A stretch of 64,000 bases of DNA from NCBI RefSeq assembly GCF_003943505.1, contig NZ_RJPS01000008.1:37482-101481 (forward strand), written 5' to 3'. This document shows positions 39,983 to 49,264 of the stretch, one piece after another. This stretch comes from Streptococcus cristatus. Lineage in GTDB: Bacteria; Bacillota; Bacilli; Lactobacillales; Streptococcaceae. Under the pieces are notes generated by a model. That model did not search any database. It was not told the DNA's origin and saw nothing but the letters and a program-made list of their open reading frames with translations. Made by a program: the position numbers and the translations under genes. The first letter of the stretch is position 1. Every line of letters begins with the position of its first letter.

Positions 39983-41206
39983 TTGGAAAAGAAAAAAGCC
40001 ATTGTGGTTTCGGGAGATTATGGGTATATCAGACAGATTGAAACGACCATAAAATCTCTTTGCTGTCATCATAAAAATCTAGATATTTATGTTTTTAATC
40101 AGGACATTCCTCAAGAATGGTTCTACTATACGCGTCAGAAGGTAGAAGCAGCTGGCAGTCAGTTGAACGATGTGAAATTATTCAATGATCAGATTGATGA
40201 TCAGGTGAAGTCAAAATGGGAAGCTGGAACTTACGCTCACATTAACTATATGGCTTATGGGCGCTATTTTATACCGAATTACGTTGCAGCAGATAAAGTC
40301 TTATATTTAGATTGTGATATTGTTGTGACACGAAATCTGGACCATCTTTTTGAGATAGATCTGGAGGATTATTATGTAGCAACGACTCGCGCGACATATG
40401 GAGTAGGCTTTGGCTTTAATTCTGGAATGATGCTCATCAATAATAAGCGTTGGCGTGAAGAAAACATGGCTCAGCAATTGGTTGAGTTGACAGATAGAGA
40501 ATTAGCCAATTTTACTGAAGGTGATCAGTCTATCTTGAATTTGATGTTTGAGGGCAAAAAACTTGATTTGGAAGATACTTACAATTTTCAAATCGGTTTT
40601 GACATGGGAGCTGCGCTAGATAAGCATGACTGGATTTTCGAAATTCCACTTTCTCCACTACCTGCTGTTTTGCATTATATTTCTGGTCAAAAACCATGGA
40701 ACACTGTTTCCAACATGCGTCTGCGTGAAGTATGGTGGTTTTACAATTCTCTTGATTGGTCTACAATTATTGAGACAGATGAATTTGATGTCGAGAAAGC
40801 TATTAAACAGAGGGATGAAGGTTTTGCTCTCCACTGTGTAACCTTGACAAACTCAGATAGGTTAGAGGGAATTGAAGATTTGGTGAATGCATTACCAAAC
40901 TGTCTATTTAATATTGCTGCCTATACACAGATGTCTGATAAGTTACTCAAACTGATGGCTTATGAAAATGTTCGTTTGCACCCTGCAATTTTGCCATATC
41001 CTTTGAGAGATTTACTTGCGAGCAGCGACATTTATCTTGATATCAATCACGATCAGAAATTCGATACTGTAATTAGAGAGTTTCAAGAGTCTGGTAAGCC
41101 TGTTTATGCCTTTGATAATGTACAAACAGAAGGGGTTTCAGAGCGAGTATTCTCACATGAGAATTATCAGGAAATGGTGGAAAAAATTCGATCAGATTTT
41201 AATTAA
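39983..41206 (+). CDS. gly: Two-domain GT8-type glycosyltransferase of the SRR glycosylation locus
   Basis: 407 residues. The N-terminal GT8 domain (1-265) has the metal-binding DxD as LYLDCDIV (Asp110, Asp112), FNSGMMLIN and HYISGQKPW. The C-terminal domain (about 280-400: TLTNSDRLEGIEDLV...IYLDINHDQ) resembles the C-terminal part of GtfB in this window. In S. gordonii the equivalent Gly lies ahead of secY2 and extends glycans on the SRR adhesin. The start is a TTG at 39983 with GGGAG about 8 bases upstream. A weak terminator separates it from secY2. Confidence 0.85.
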   Translation: MEKKKAIVVSGDYGYIRQIETTIKSLCCHHKNLDIYVFNQDIPQEWFYYTRQKVEAAGSQLNDVKLFNDQIDDQVKSKWEAGTYAHINYMAYGRYFIPNYVAADKVLYLDCDIVVTRNLDHLFEIDLEDYYVATTRATYGVGFGFNSGMMLINNKRWREENMAQQLVELTDRELANFTEGDQSILNLMFEGKKLDLEDTYNFQIGFDMGAALDKHDWIFEIPLSPLPAVLHYISGQKPWNTVSNMRLREVWWFYNSLDWSTIIETDEFDVEKAIKQRDEGFALHCVTLTNSDRLEGIEDLVNALPNCLFNIAAYTQMSDKLLKLMAYENVRLHPAILPYPLRDLLASSDIYLDINHDQKFDTVIREFQESGKPVYAFDNVQTEGVSERVFSHENYQEMVEKIRSDFN

Positions 41207-41241
41207 ATGACGAACTGCCCCACATTTTGTAATCAAAATAG

Positions 41242-41297
41242 AGAAAGCAAGTTGATTCCTTATCTATAATTCTATGGAATGGGCTTGCTTTCTTAAG
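41242..41297 (+). terminator. Possible terminator between the GT8 gene and secY2
   Basis: AGAAAGCAAG (41242-41251) pairs with CTTGCTTTCT (41284-41293); a weak T tract follows, so termination may be partial. Confidence 0.55.
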
Positions 41298-41373
41298 TCT
41301 TTGGCTTAAAAGACAAGTTTATGTATGAAAAGAGGACTCTGGGCAAGTCCAAAATACAAATAAAGGATAATAA

Positions 41374-42633
41374 ATGGAGCACTTTGGTCTTAAGAAAAAG
41401 AAGCATCAGAATATTTTTAGAAAGAGAATCCTCTTTACACTGTTCATCATTGCTATTTATATATTAGGAAGACATATCTTGCTTCCGGGCTACAATGGCA
41501 GTATGGAAGCTTTTCGGATAAAGGAAGACAATCCCTTGGCCGCTTTGTATTTGCTGGCAGGAATTGATGTTTCTCAGATTTCAGTATTTTCTTTGGGCTT
41601 AGGACCTTGGATTACGACGATGATTGTATGGCAAGTCATGAACCTAAAGAAAAGCTGGAATATACAAGCTTGGTCTCTTAAAAAAACGGATTTCTTTCAA
41701 AAAATCCTAACCTTGTTCTTTGCGATTGTGCAGGGACTAGCCATTATGTACACCGCTTATAGAGGAAATGGTCGCTTTCTACTTCTCGTGGATGATTGGC
41801 TCTATAATCTAGCAGTTTTACTCACAGTTGTGACAGGCAGTTTTATCATTATTTGGCTGTCAAGTCTTAATACTCGTAAAGGAGTGGGAGGGTCAACCAT
41901 CATCATTATCTCAGGGATTTTGCTTCAGTTTGCCAATCAATTAATAATCTTGATTGGTCAATCTCTGTCTTCTCTCCGAGGTGGCATGATGTTAGTTGCT
42001 GCGGCGATAGCTTATCTTCTTTTGACTTTTGTTGCTGTTGTATGTGAGAAAGCGGAGATACGTCTGCCTCTTAATCGGATCATGTTGAGCAGTCGCTACT
42101 ATGATAAATCTTATTTGCCAATTAAGTTCATTCCTTCTGGTGGAATGCCCATTATGTATGCAACAAGTGTCTTGATGTTGTTCCAATTATTACTAGACTG
42201 GACGGGGAAAGGATTTTCACTAAAATTTGGGAATTTGTTTGACTTTACAAAGCCCTTGGGTCTCTTTGTTTATTTAGTTGCGATTTACTTGTTAGGTATT
42301 TTGTTTGCCTATATCAATTTGGAACCGGAAGAGACAGCGAAACGCTTACAGCGTCAGGGAGAATATTTTGACTATATTCAGCCTGGGAAAGAAACCTTAA
42401 AAGTGTTAAAACACTATATTTCTTTGCAATCAAATATAGGAGCTATCTATCTCATCTTGTATGTCGGCCTGCCCTATTTTATTAATTTCTTCTTGCCTTT
42501 GCCAAGTTTCTTTTTGACCTTGCCAAGCACACTAGTCATTTTGATCAGCATGCTCTTGCCCTTGCGTGAAGAAATACGAATCTTAAGAATCGGGACTTAT
42601 TATCATAAAGAACTAGAAGTAAAAGGAGAATAG
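41374..42633 (+). CDS. secY2: Accessory Sec translocon channel SecY2
   Basis: 419 residues, about ten membrane segments. The N-terminal HQNIFRKRILFTLFIIAIYILGRH and GIDVSQISVFSLGLGPWITTMI are SecY-like, with the loops shortened relative to SecY, as in SecY2. It forms the membrane channel for the SRR adhesin. SD AAAGGATAA. It starts a tightly packed run: asp1 is 6 bases on, and asp2, asp3 and secA2 overlap in series. Confidence 0.95.
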   Translation: MEHFGLKKKKHQNIFRKRILFTLFIIAIYILGRHILLPGYNGSMEAFRIKEDNPLAALYLLAGIDVSQISVFSLGLGPWITTMIVWQVMNLKKSWNIQAWSLKKTDFFQKILTLFFAIVQGLAIMYTAYRGNGRFLLLVDDWLYNLAVLLTVVTGSFIIIWLSSLNTRKGVGGSTIIIISGILLQFANQLIILIGQSLSSLRGGMMLVAAAIAYLLLTFVAVVCEKAEIRLPLNRIMLSSRYYDKSYLPIKFIPSGGMPIMYATSVLMLFQLLLDWTGKGFSLKFGNLFDFTKPLGLFVYLVAIYLLGILFAYINLEPEETAKRLQRQGEYFDYIQPGKETLKVLKHYISLQSNIGAIYLILYVGLPYFINFFLPLPSFFLTLPSTLVILISMLLPLREEIRILRIGTYYHKELEVKGE

Positions 42634-42639
42634 AGGGAT

Positions 42640-44241
42640 ATGTTTTACTTTGTACCTTCTTGGTATAAACAAGATCGAAAATGGTATTCTACTGCCCTAC
42701 CTTTCTATCTGCAGCCGAAAAATATGATGTTTGACGATGCCGTAAATTTATTGCGGATGTTTCAACAATCAGGAGAAGCCAATTCTGTCCTGATTTTGAA
42801 TTATTCACCTCATATTCGGACTTTCTTTTATCAACAAAGACTTTCATCAGATGAAATGTGGAATCTATTTGATAGCATACAAGGTCTGACAGACGTGCCT
42901 GCACGAAAAATTCGCTTGGATGATTTGAAATGGCCGCAAGGAGCAGAAATCTTTTATACTCCTTTTATTGTAGATGTTCACGTTGATCACCTACCTCATG
43001 CTCAGATTAATTTTTCACAAATAGGTAATATTTTTGATATTACCTATTTTGAAAATAATCAGATAGATTATCAGCTTGTTTTTGATGACCGTGGCTTTGT
43101 CTCCAGTATTATCTATTTTGAGCATAATCAGCCTTATTATCAGGACTATCTGAATGCACAAGGAATATGGCAATTCAGAGAATTTTTGACAGCTGATAAC
43201 CAGCAGGTCATTATCAATCCTGAGGCACAGGGCACATTTGCTAAGGATGTCTATCAGGATATTGAGGAGCTTGTTAAAGAAAAGCTAGAGCAGCATTTGG
43301 CTTCTGTTTTAACCAAGGATGATTCGATTATTGTTTCAGCAGATGTGCAGCATAATCATTTTTTCCGACAGGTCAAGAGGGATCATCTTGTTGTCTTGTC
43401 TTTCTTTGGCAATCGTTATCCGATTACGAATACAGAACAGCTCTTGTCTGATTTAAAAGATACCCCATTTTTTGTGGTAGATAGCTTGGATAAAATTGTG
43501 AAGATTGCAGAACAAGTGGGGGAAGTAGAAGAAGAGCAACTTCCTGCTTATTATGAGATTCCACCCTATGACACACAGTTGAATCTTGGGCATAGTCAGC
43601 GGAAAAAAGAGTTGATTATCTATGTCAATTTCGATACTTTACCAGAACATCATCTTCAATATGTCTTTACTTCCTTGTTTGATATGATGTTGCAACATGA
43701 GTGGATTGACTTATTGGTTGGGACGCAGAGTCAGGATTTTGGTCGAGAAGCTTCTATTCGACAGTTTCTTGAGGAATCTTTATCATCAACAAAGCATGCA
43801 GAAAAATTGCTCCTTGTTGACAAAGATAAGGCCGCTAAGAGTGATGATCCACGCTTAGAAGATGATGATAGCCCCAGAGAGCGAATTGATACTGTGGTGA
43901 TTCATAGTGATACCGATTTGGCGAAGGCTCTGAAGTATGTTCGGGTCATCTTGGATTTGGGAAGCCCGGCAGATATACGAACTCAAATTGCGGGTATCAG
44001 TGGAGGGATTCCTCAAGTGAATTTGTATAGTTCTTCCTATGTGAAGCATGGCGAAAATGGTTGGATCATGAATGATATTTCTAACCTGAGAGAGGCACTC
44101 TTGTATTACCTCACAGATTTGGAACACTGGAATCAGTCTTTGGTACATTCGGTTAAGAGGATTGAGCTGTATACAAGGGGAGAAATTGTCGAAATGTGGA
44201 AAAATACGATAAAGGAATTAAAGCTAAATGAACAGAATTAG
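42640..44241 (+). CDS. asp1: Accessory Sec system protein Asp1
   Basis: 533 residues, soluble. MFYFVPSWYKQDRKWYSTALPFY is the conserved Asp1 N-terminus, and the C-terminal portion (about 400-520, with GISGGIPQVNLYSSSYVKHGENGWI) looks like a glycosyltransferase GT-B half without obvious catalytic residues. In S. gordonii, Asp1, Asp2 and Asp3 form a complex that binds the adhesin and SecA2. The end overlaps asp2 by 14 bases. Confidence 0.93.
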   Translation: MFYFVPSWYKQDRKWYSTALPFYLQPKNMMFDDAVNLLRMFQQSGEANSVLILNYSPHIRTFFYQQRLSSDEMWNLFDSIQGLTDVPARKIRLDDLKWPQGAEIFYTPFIVDVHVDHLPHAQINFSQIGNIFDITYFENNQIDYQLVFDDRGFVSSIIYFEHNQPYYQDYLNAQGIWQFREFLTADNQQVIINPEAQGTFAKDVYQDIEELVKEKLEQHLASVLTKDDSIIVSADVQHNHFFRQVKRDHLVVLSFFGNRYPITNTEQLLSDLKDTPFFVVDSLDKIVKIAEQVGEVEEEQLPAYYEIPPYDTQLNLGHSQRKKELIIYVNFDTLPEHHLQYVFTSLFDMMLQHEWIDLLVGTQSQDFGREASIRQFLEESLSSTKHAEKLLLVDKDKAAKSDDPRLEDDDSPRERIDTVVIHSDTDLAKALKYVRVILDLGSPADIRTQIAGISGGIPQVNLYSSSYVKHGENGWIMNDISNLREALLYYLTDLEHWNQSLVHSVKRIELYTRGEIVEMWKNTIKELKLNEQN

Positions 44242-45787
44242 TGTCCTACAGATTGCCAATGAGAATTGGCAGCACCAATATGAGATTCCTAGTAATATCG
44301 CATGGACATTTGTTAAGCCAGAAGATATCATGTCTCTCTTGCCCGAAGATATTGGTATTTTAAAAAAGGATGGGAAGAAACCGAAGGCTGCTAAGCCCTA
44401 TGATGTTGTATTGGTCGATACTGTTGAGCATTTTGAGTACATTACAGTATTGGATAGCTTAATTCAGGTTTATCGCTTGTTTTATCATGAGCGCTGTCAG
44501 ATCACTACAAAAACTTTGGAAAGATTCCTTTTACGCAAAAGGGCCGTTCAGTCTACTTTTGAAGATCCAGCTCAGATGCTGTATCTATTTTCACGGGGCT
44601 TTTCTTCCAAGCAAAGTGGTACCAAGCTCAGTGTTAATCATCTAGCTGTCAATCCCTCCTTCTCAGGTCAGATTAACTATGAAGGAACTAACTATCTCCG
44701 TCTGTGTGGCCAATATGGTGAGGATTACCAAACTGTAGCAACCTATCAGTACAATATCTTTCTGAGCGCAGACGCCCCTTTGGATTTATGGCCAGAGTTC
44801 AGAAATTCTGAAGATTGCGCAATTCGTTATGTCATCAAGGGTTATCCAGTTGACAATTCTCCCATGCAAGAATGGATTTATGATGAAGAATCTTTTGATA
44901 AGCCTCTCGTTTTGGATACCAGCGATTCTTATTACCTAAGCGTCAGTGTTCAAGTAAAGGGGCAAGGAATTGTGAAAATTGGACCATTCCACCATCGCCA
45001 GTCTCATTTGGGTTATGGGGACTTGTTGATTGGTGGAAATCGTGTTGTGGATAAAAATCGGGAGGAATTGATTTACTACTTCCATCCTGGTGATTTGAAG
45101 CCACCTCTCAATATTTATTTTTCTGGTTATCGTCCAGCTGAAGGATTTGAGGGATACTGGATGATGAACAATTTGGGAGCGCCTTTCTTGTTGATTGGAG
45201 ATCCACGTTCTGAGGGTGGTGCTTTCTATCTCGGTTCAGAAGAGCTAGAGCAAAAGCTTGTTCAGGTCATTCATCACTGTTTAGATGAATTGGGCTTTAC
45301 AAGAGACCAGTTGACCCTATCCGGACTATCAATGGGGACTTTTGGAGCCCTGTATTATGCTTCCAAGTTAGAGCCTCATGCAGTGATTGTCGGTAAGCCC
45401 TTAGTAAATTTAGGCGATATTGCAGAGAATGAATCCACGATTCGTCCTGGAGGTTTTCCTACTTCTTTAGATTTGGTGCTTCGTACAACAGGAGAATTAT
45501 CAGAGGAAGGAACAGCTCAACTTAATGAGCACTTCTGGACATCGTTCAAAGAAGCTAATTTTTCAAGGACGAAATTTATTGTGTCTTATATGTATCATGA
45601 TGACTACGATGGTACGGCCTACCCTGATATGCTAGAAGAGCTAGGAAAGCGAGCTTATCGCGTTAATGTCATTAGTAAAGGATTAACTGGACGACACAAT
45701 GATGATACGCAAGGAATTGTCGAATGGTTCTTTAATCAATATAAAACTTTATTAGTGAATAGTTTTGAAAGGAAGTTTGATTCGTGA
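44228..45787 (+). CDS. asp2: Accessory Sec protein Asp2 (SRR glycan O-acetyltransferase)
   Basis: 519 residues. The C-terminal alpha/beta-hydrolase domain carries the nucleophile Ser368 in LSGLSMGTFGALYYAS, with His490 (GRHNDDTQG) and Asp458/Asp459 at spacings matching the S. gordonii triad. Asp2 acetylates GlcNAc on the adhesin and is needed for its export. The end overlaps asp3 by 4 bases. The acidic member differs (Asp rather than Glu) if my spacing-based alignment is right. Confidence 0.93.
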   Translation: MNRISVLQIANENWQHQYEIPSNIAWTFVKPEDIMSLLPEDIGILKKDGKKPKAAKPYDVVLVDTVEHFEYITVLDSLIQVYRLFYHERCQITTKTLERFLLRKRAVQSTFEDPAQMLYLFSRGFSSKQSGTKLSVNHLAVNPSFSGQINYEGTNYLRLCGQYGEDYQTVATYQYNIFLSADAPLDLWPEFRNSEDCAIRYVIKGYPVDNSPMQEWIYDEESFDKPLVLDTSDSYYLSVSVQVKGQGIVKIGPFHHRQSHLGYGDLLIGGNRVVDKNREELIYYFHPGDLKPPLNIYFSGYRPAEGFEGYWMMNNLGAPFLLIGDPRSEGGAFYLGSEELEQKLVQVIHHCLDELGFTRDQLTLSGLSMGTFGALYYASKLEPHAVIVGKPLVNLGDIAENESTIRPGGFPTSLDLVLRTTGELSEEGTAQLNEHFWTSFKEANFSRTKFIVSYMYHDDYDGTAYPDMLEELGKRAYRVNVISKGLTGRHNDDTQGIVEWFFNQYKTLLVNSFERKFDS

Positions 45788-46818
45788 TATACAAGGAAGA
45801 AATCTATTTTGCTTATTGGGATATGCAAAGTGTATCACAGTATCTATATGGATCGTCTGTGAAGCTGCTAGCAGATGGGCATGTCTTATATGAGAATCAG
45901 TTCATGCCGTCTGGTACAGTCATTCATGAATGGCATTCGCAGGCAAACTATCAGGCTTTACGAAATACAAGTCAGCTTCCTGAATTGAAGCGAGGAGAAA
46001 AATATATCTTTGGCAGCCATCTGGAGACTCTTCCTGAAAATTCGACCTACTTGAAGATTGAATTTATGAATGCACGTGATGAGGAGATTTTTAATCAAAT
46101 CATTAAGCAGGGTGAGACAATGAGCGTTCGTGTTCCTAACAATACCCATCATTATAAAATTCAATTAGTGAGTTCAGGTTGCCATCGTTTCTTGTTTGAA
46201 AGCATCTATATTGCTGAAGAAGGTGTGGCAGATTATACTGTCGATCGCTATTGGATTTCGAAATTGTTGCATAAGGACGTCAATCAAGAGACGATTTACG
46301 TTTGCTTTACGGAGCCTGATTTTAATCGGACGGGTTACATTCCAGAAATTGTTCGGGAGCATTTTCCAAATTTGTTGGTAGTCAATTCTTCCTATAAAGA
46401 CGCTCTTTTGTATATGGAAAAAGAGTTCTTCGAAATCTTACTTGGAACAATTGAAAAGCTGTCTCGAGAATATTCTTTTGAAAAGGTCGCTTTTGCTGGC
46501 TATGGGCCGATTTCAAATATCGCAGCCTTGCTTTACTCCCAGCAATTTGAAAATGCCTATGCTTTAGTGACTGATGATTTCATGCCAGAATTGGATTATC
46601 AGCATGTTCTGGATCGCTATCGAAATAGGGCGAATTATCCTCTATTTAGAGATTTGCTGCTGGAACGCTTCAATTCAGCTAGAGTAAAAGAATATGCCCA
46701 TCTGAAAAATAGGCCACGGGTACTAACCAAAATTGATTATTTGTTGGATCAGTCCTTTTTGCTTCAAAAAATAGACTTGGAGAAAACGGAAGAGTGGATG
46801 AGAAAGAATGAAGCCTAA
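45784..46818 (+). CDS. asp3: Accessory Sec protein Asp3, with hydrolase-like C-terminal extension
   Basis: 344 residues from a GTG start with SD AAAGGAAG. Residues 1-150 form the Asp3 core (carbohydrate-binding-module-like in S. gordonii). The remaining 190 residues include EKVAFAGYGPISNIAALLYS (235-252), which lines up with the Asp2 nucleophile elbow LTLSGLSMGTFGALYYAS, but the serine is Gly241 and the second glycine Ile243. This extension seems to be a catalytically dead relative of the Asp2 hydrolase. It overlaps secA2 by 11 bases. Confidence 0.87.
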   Translation: MIYKEEIYFAYWDMQSVSQYLYGSSVKLLADGHVLYENQFMPSGTVIHEWHSQANYQALRNTSQLPELKRGEKYIFGSHLETLPENSTYLKIEFMNARDEEIFNQIIKQGETMSVRVPNNTHHYKIQLVSSGCHRFLFESIYIAEEGVADYTVDRYWISKLLHKDVNQETIYVCFTEPDFNRTGYIPEIVREHFPNLLVVNSSYKDALLYMEKEFFEILLGTIEKLSREYSFEKVAFAGYGPISNIAALLYSQQFENAYALVTDDFMPELDYQHVLDRYRNRANYPLFRDLLLERFNSARVKEYAHLKNRPRVLTKIDYLLDQSFLLQKIDLEKTEEWMRKNEA

Positions 46819-49195
46819 AAAATTACATTTAGCTAATTCCTTTAAACTAAGGCGATATAAAAAAATCTTAGAAAAGATTAATCAGCTTTCTAATAATTAT
46901 GCAGCCATGTCAGATGAAGAATTGCAGGCTAAAACTCAATGGTTTAAAGGCCGTCTTTCTAAGGGAGAAAGGCTGCAGGAAATTTTACCAGAAGCCTATG
47001 CCACCATTCGTGAAGCGGCTAAGCGTGTCTTGGGGCTCTATCCTTACGATGTGCAAATCTTAGGTGCCTTAGTCATGCAAGACAATCAGATTGCCGAGAT
47101 GAGGACAGGAGAGGGCAAAACACTAACAGCAATTCTGCCCCTGTACTTAAATGCTTTGACTGGAAACAGCACCATCTTAGTTACGGCCAATGAGTATTTG
47201 GCGATACGCGATGCTAAACAAATGGCTCCTGTTTTTCATTACTTAGGGATGACAGTTGGGATTGGTGTTTCAGAAAATCCAGCTAAAAAATTGAAGGTTG
47301 CGCAAAAGCAGCGGATTTATCAAAGTGATATCGTGTATACAACACATAGTGCGCTGGGATTTGATTACCTTGAAGAAAATTTAGCGACCTCTCAAGCAAA
47401 GAAATTTTTGCCTAAGTTCTATTTCTGTTTGGTTGACGAGGTTGATGCAGCTCTCTTGGATAGTGCACAGATGCCTCTGATTATATCAGGCTCTCCGCGG
47501 GTTCAGTCCAATCTATTTATTACCTGTGATGAGTTTGTTAAGACCTTGAAAGAAGGGGAAGACTTCAAGCTGGATTCGACTCGGACTTCAGTCTGGTTGA
47601 CGAGAAAAGGTGTCAAAGAAGCAGAAATTTACTTCCGTGTGCAAAATGCCTACGATCCAAATAACTACCAACTGATCCGTCAAATCAATTTGGCCTTAAG
47701 GGCCAATCATTTATTTGAAAAAGATCGTCAGTATACTGTAGAAAATGGCGAAGTCAAGTTGATGGATGAGGCAACAGGGCGAGTTTTGGAAGGGAATAAA
47801 CTTCAATCTGGTTTGCACCAAGCCTTGGAAGCGAGAGAACGCGTAAAGATTTCCTTAGAAACACGTTCCATGGCCTCTATTACCTATCAAAATCTGTTCA
47901 AGATGTTTCCTAAATTGGCGGGGATGACGGGTACAGGCAAGGTCTGTGAAGATGAATTTCGTGAAGTGTATGACTTGGGAGTGGTCGTTGTACCAACTAG
48001 AAAACCCAATCAACGAATTGATTATCCAGATGAGATCTATCTAACGATCCCTCAAAAGCTTTATGCTTCTTTGGATTATATTAAAAAACTACACAAAAAG
48101 GGACAGCCAGTTCTGATTGCGACAGGATCGGTAAGAATGTCAGAAATTTACTCCATGCTTCTGCTGCAGGAAGGAATTGCTCATAACGTGCTAAATGCTT
48201 ACAATGCAGCAAAAGAAGCAGAGATGATTGCCCAGGCTGGCCGGCGTTCTGCGGTAACCGTCGCAACCTCTATGGCTGGTCGGGGAACGGATATTATCTT
48301 AGAAGAAGGTGTTGCTAAATTAGGCGGACTGGCGGTTATTGGAACAGAGAGAATGTCCAGCGAACGAGTGGATTTGCAGCTTCGTGGTCGTGCAGGCCGT
48401 CAAGGCGCGCCTGGACTAAGTAAATTCTTTGTTTCACTTGAAGATGATATTATCACAAAGACTGGCAGTAAGTGGATCAATGATTTTTATCAGAAAGAAG
48501 TCGCCAAGCCAGAGGAAAAACAGAAGGTTCATCTAAAATCGGTTCGTATTAAATATGAGGTGACAGAAGCTCAGAGAAACAGCGATAATGCGGCAGCTGC
48601 TTCAAGACGATCAACGGAGCAGTATGACGAAAGTATCCGAATTCAACGGCAGATCATTTATAACAAGCGCAATGACATTATTGCTCATCCTGACTTTAAA
48701 CTAGAATATTTTTTATCTGTTTTATCAGATGCTATGGACGCCTATATGAAGAAGCATCCATTTAGAGAGCAGGCCGATTTGTATCGATTTGTTTTGGATA
48801 ACATTAGCTACTATTGTCAAGGCATTCCAAGAGATTTAGATGTGACAAACATTCGTCAAGTTAAGAAGTTCCTATCTAAGCTTTTCATTGAAGAATATCA
48901 GCGAAAACGCGATAGAATTGAGGATTCGGAACTATTTGGGCAGCTTCAACGCATCGCAGTGTTAAGAGCAGTAGATGATTGCTGGGTGGAGCAAGTTGAC
49001 TATCTCCAACAATTTCAAACTTTAGTGGTTAGTCAAGGTTATGCGCAAAAGAATCCGGTATATGAGTTTCATAAAGAGGCTTTTGAGTCATATAAGAGAA
49101 TGAATGCAGACATGAATCTTAAAATTATAAAAAATATGGCGCTTAGTTATGTCAATGTTCAGCCTACAGGGAAATTAGAGGTTTTCTTTGGCTAA
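46808..49195 (+). CDS. secA2: Accessory Sec ATPase SecA2
   Basis: 795 residues. The DEAD motor has Walker A GEGKT (101-105) in AEMRTGEGKTLTAI and Walker B DEVD (210-213), plus TSMAGRGTDI and QLRGRAGRQGAPG in the second motor domain. It is shorter than housekeeping SecA and lacks the C-terminal zinc-binding tail, as typical for SecA2. It drives export of the SRR adhesin through SecY2. It ends the asp run; a new promoter starts 5 bases after the stop. Confidence 0.96.
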   Translation: MKPKKLHLANSFKLRRYKKILEKINQLSNNYAAMSDEELQAKTQWFKGRLSKGERLQEILPEAYATIREAAKRVLGLYPYDVQILGALVMQDNQIAEMRTGEGKTLTAILPLYLNALTGNSTILVTANEYLAIRDAKQMAPVFHYLGMTVGIGVSENPAKKLKVAQKQRIYQSDIVYTTHSALGFDYLEENLATSQAKKFLPKFYFCLVDEVDAALLDSAQMPLIISGSPRVQSNLFITCDEFVKTLKEGEDFKLDSTRTSVWLTRKGVKEAEIYFRVQNAYDPNNYQLIRQINLALRANHLFEKDRQYTVENGEVKLMDEATGRVLEGNKLQSGLHQALEARERVKISLETRSMASITYQNLFKMFPKLAGMTGTGKVCEDEFREVYDLGVVVVPTRKPNQRIDYPDEIYLTIPQKLYASLDYIKKLHKKGQPVLIATGSVRMSEIYSMLLLQEGIAHNVLNAYNAAKEAEMIAQAGRRSAVTVATSMAGRGTDIILEEGVAKLGGLAVIGTERMSSERVDLQLRGRAGRQGAPGLSKFFVSLEDDIITKTGSKWINDFYQKEVAKPEEKQKVHLKSVRIKYEVTEAQRNSDNAAAASRRSTEQYDESIRIQRQIIYNKRNDIIAHPDFKLEYFLSVLSDAMDAYMKKHPFREQADLYRFVLDNISYYCQGIPRDLDVTNIRQVKKFLSKLFIEEYQRKRDRIEDSELFGQLQRIAVLRAVDDCWVEQVDYLQQFQTLVVSQGYAQKNPVYEFHKEAFESYKRMNADMNLKIIKNMALSYVNVQPTGKLEVFFG

Positions 49196-49199
49196 AGTT

Positions 49200-49228
49200 T
49201 TGACAGATTGTGCTATACACTTTATAAT
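49200..49228 (+). promoter_or_regulatory. Consensus promoter of the intracellular serine-rich protein gene
   Basis: TTGACA (49200-49205), exactly 17 bases, TATAAT (49223-49228). A perfect consensus promoter; the start point would be near 49235, thirty bases before the ATG at 49265. Confidence 0.88.
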
Positions 49229-49264
49229 AAGGATATAACTGCATTCGGGAGAAAATGTATATTT

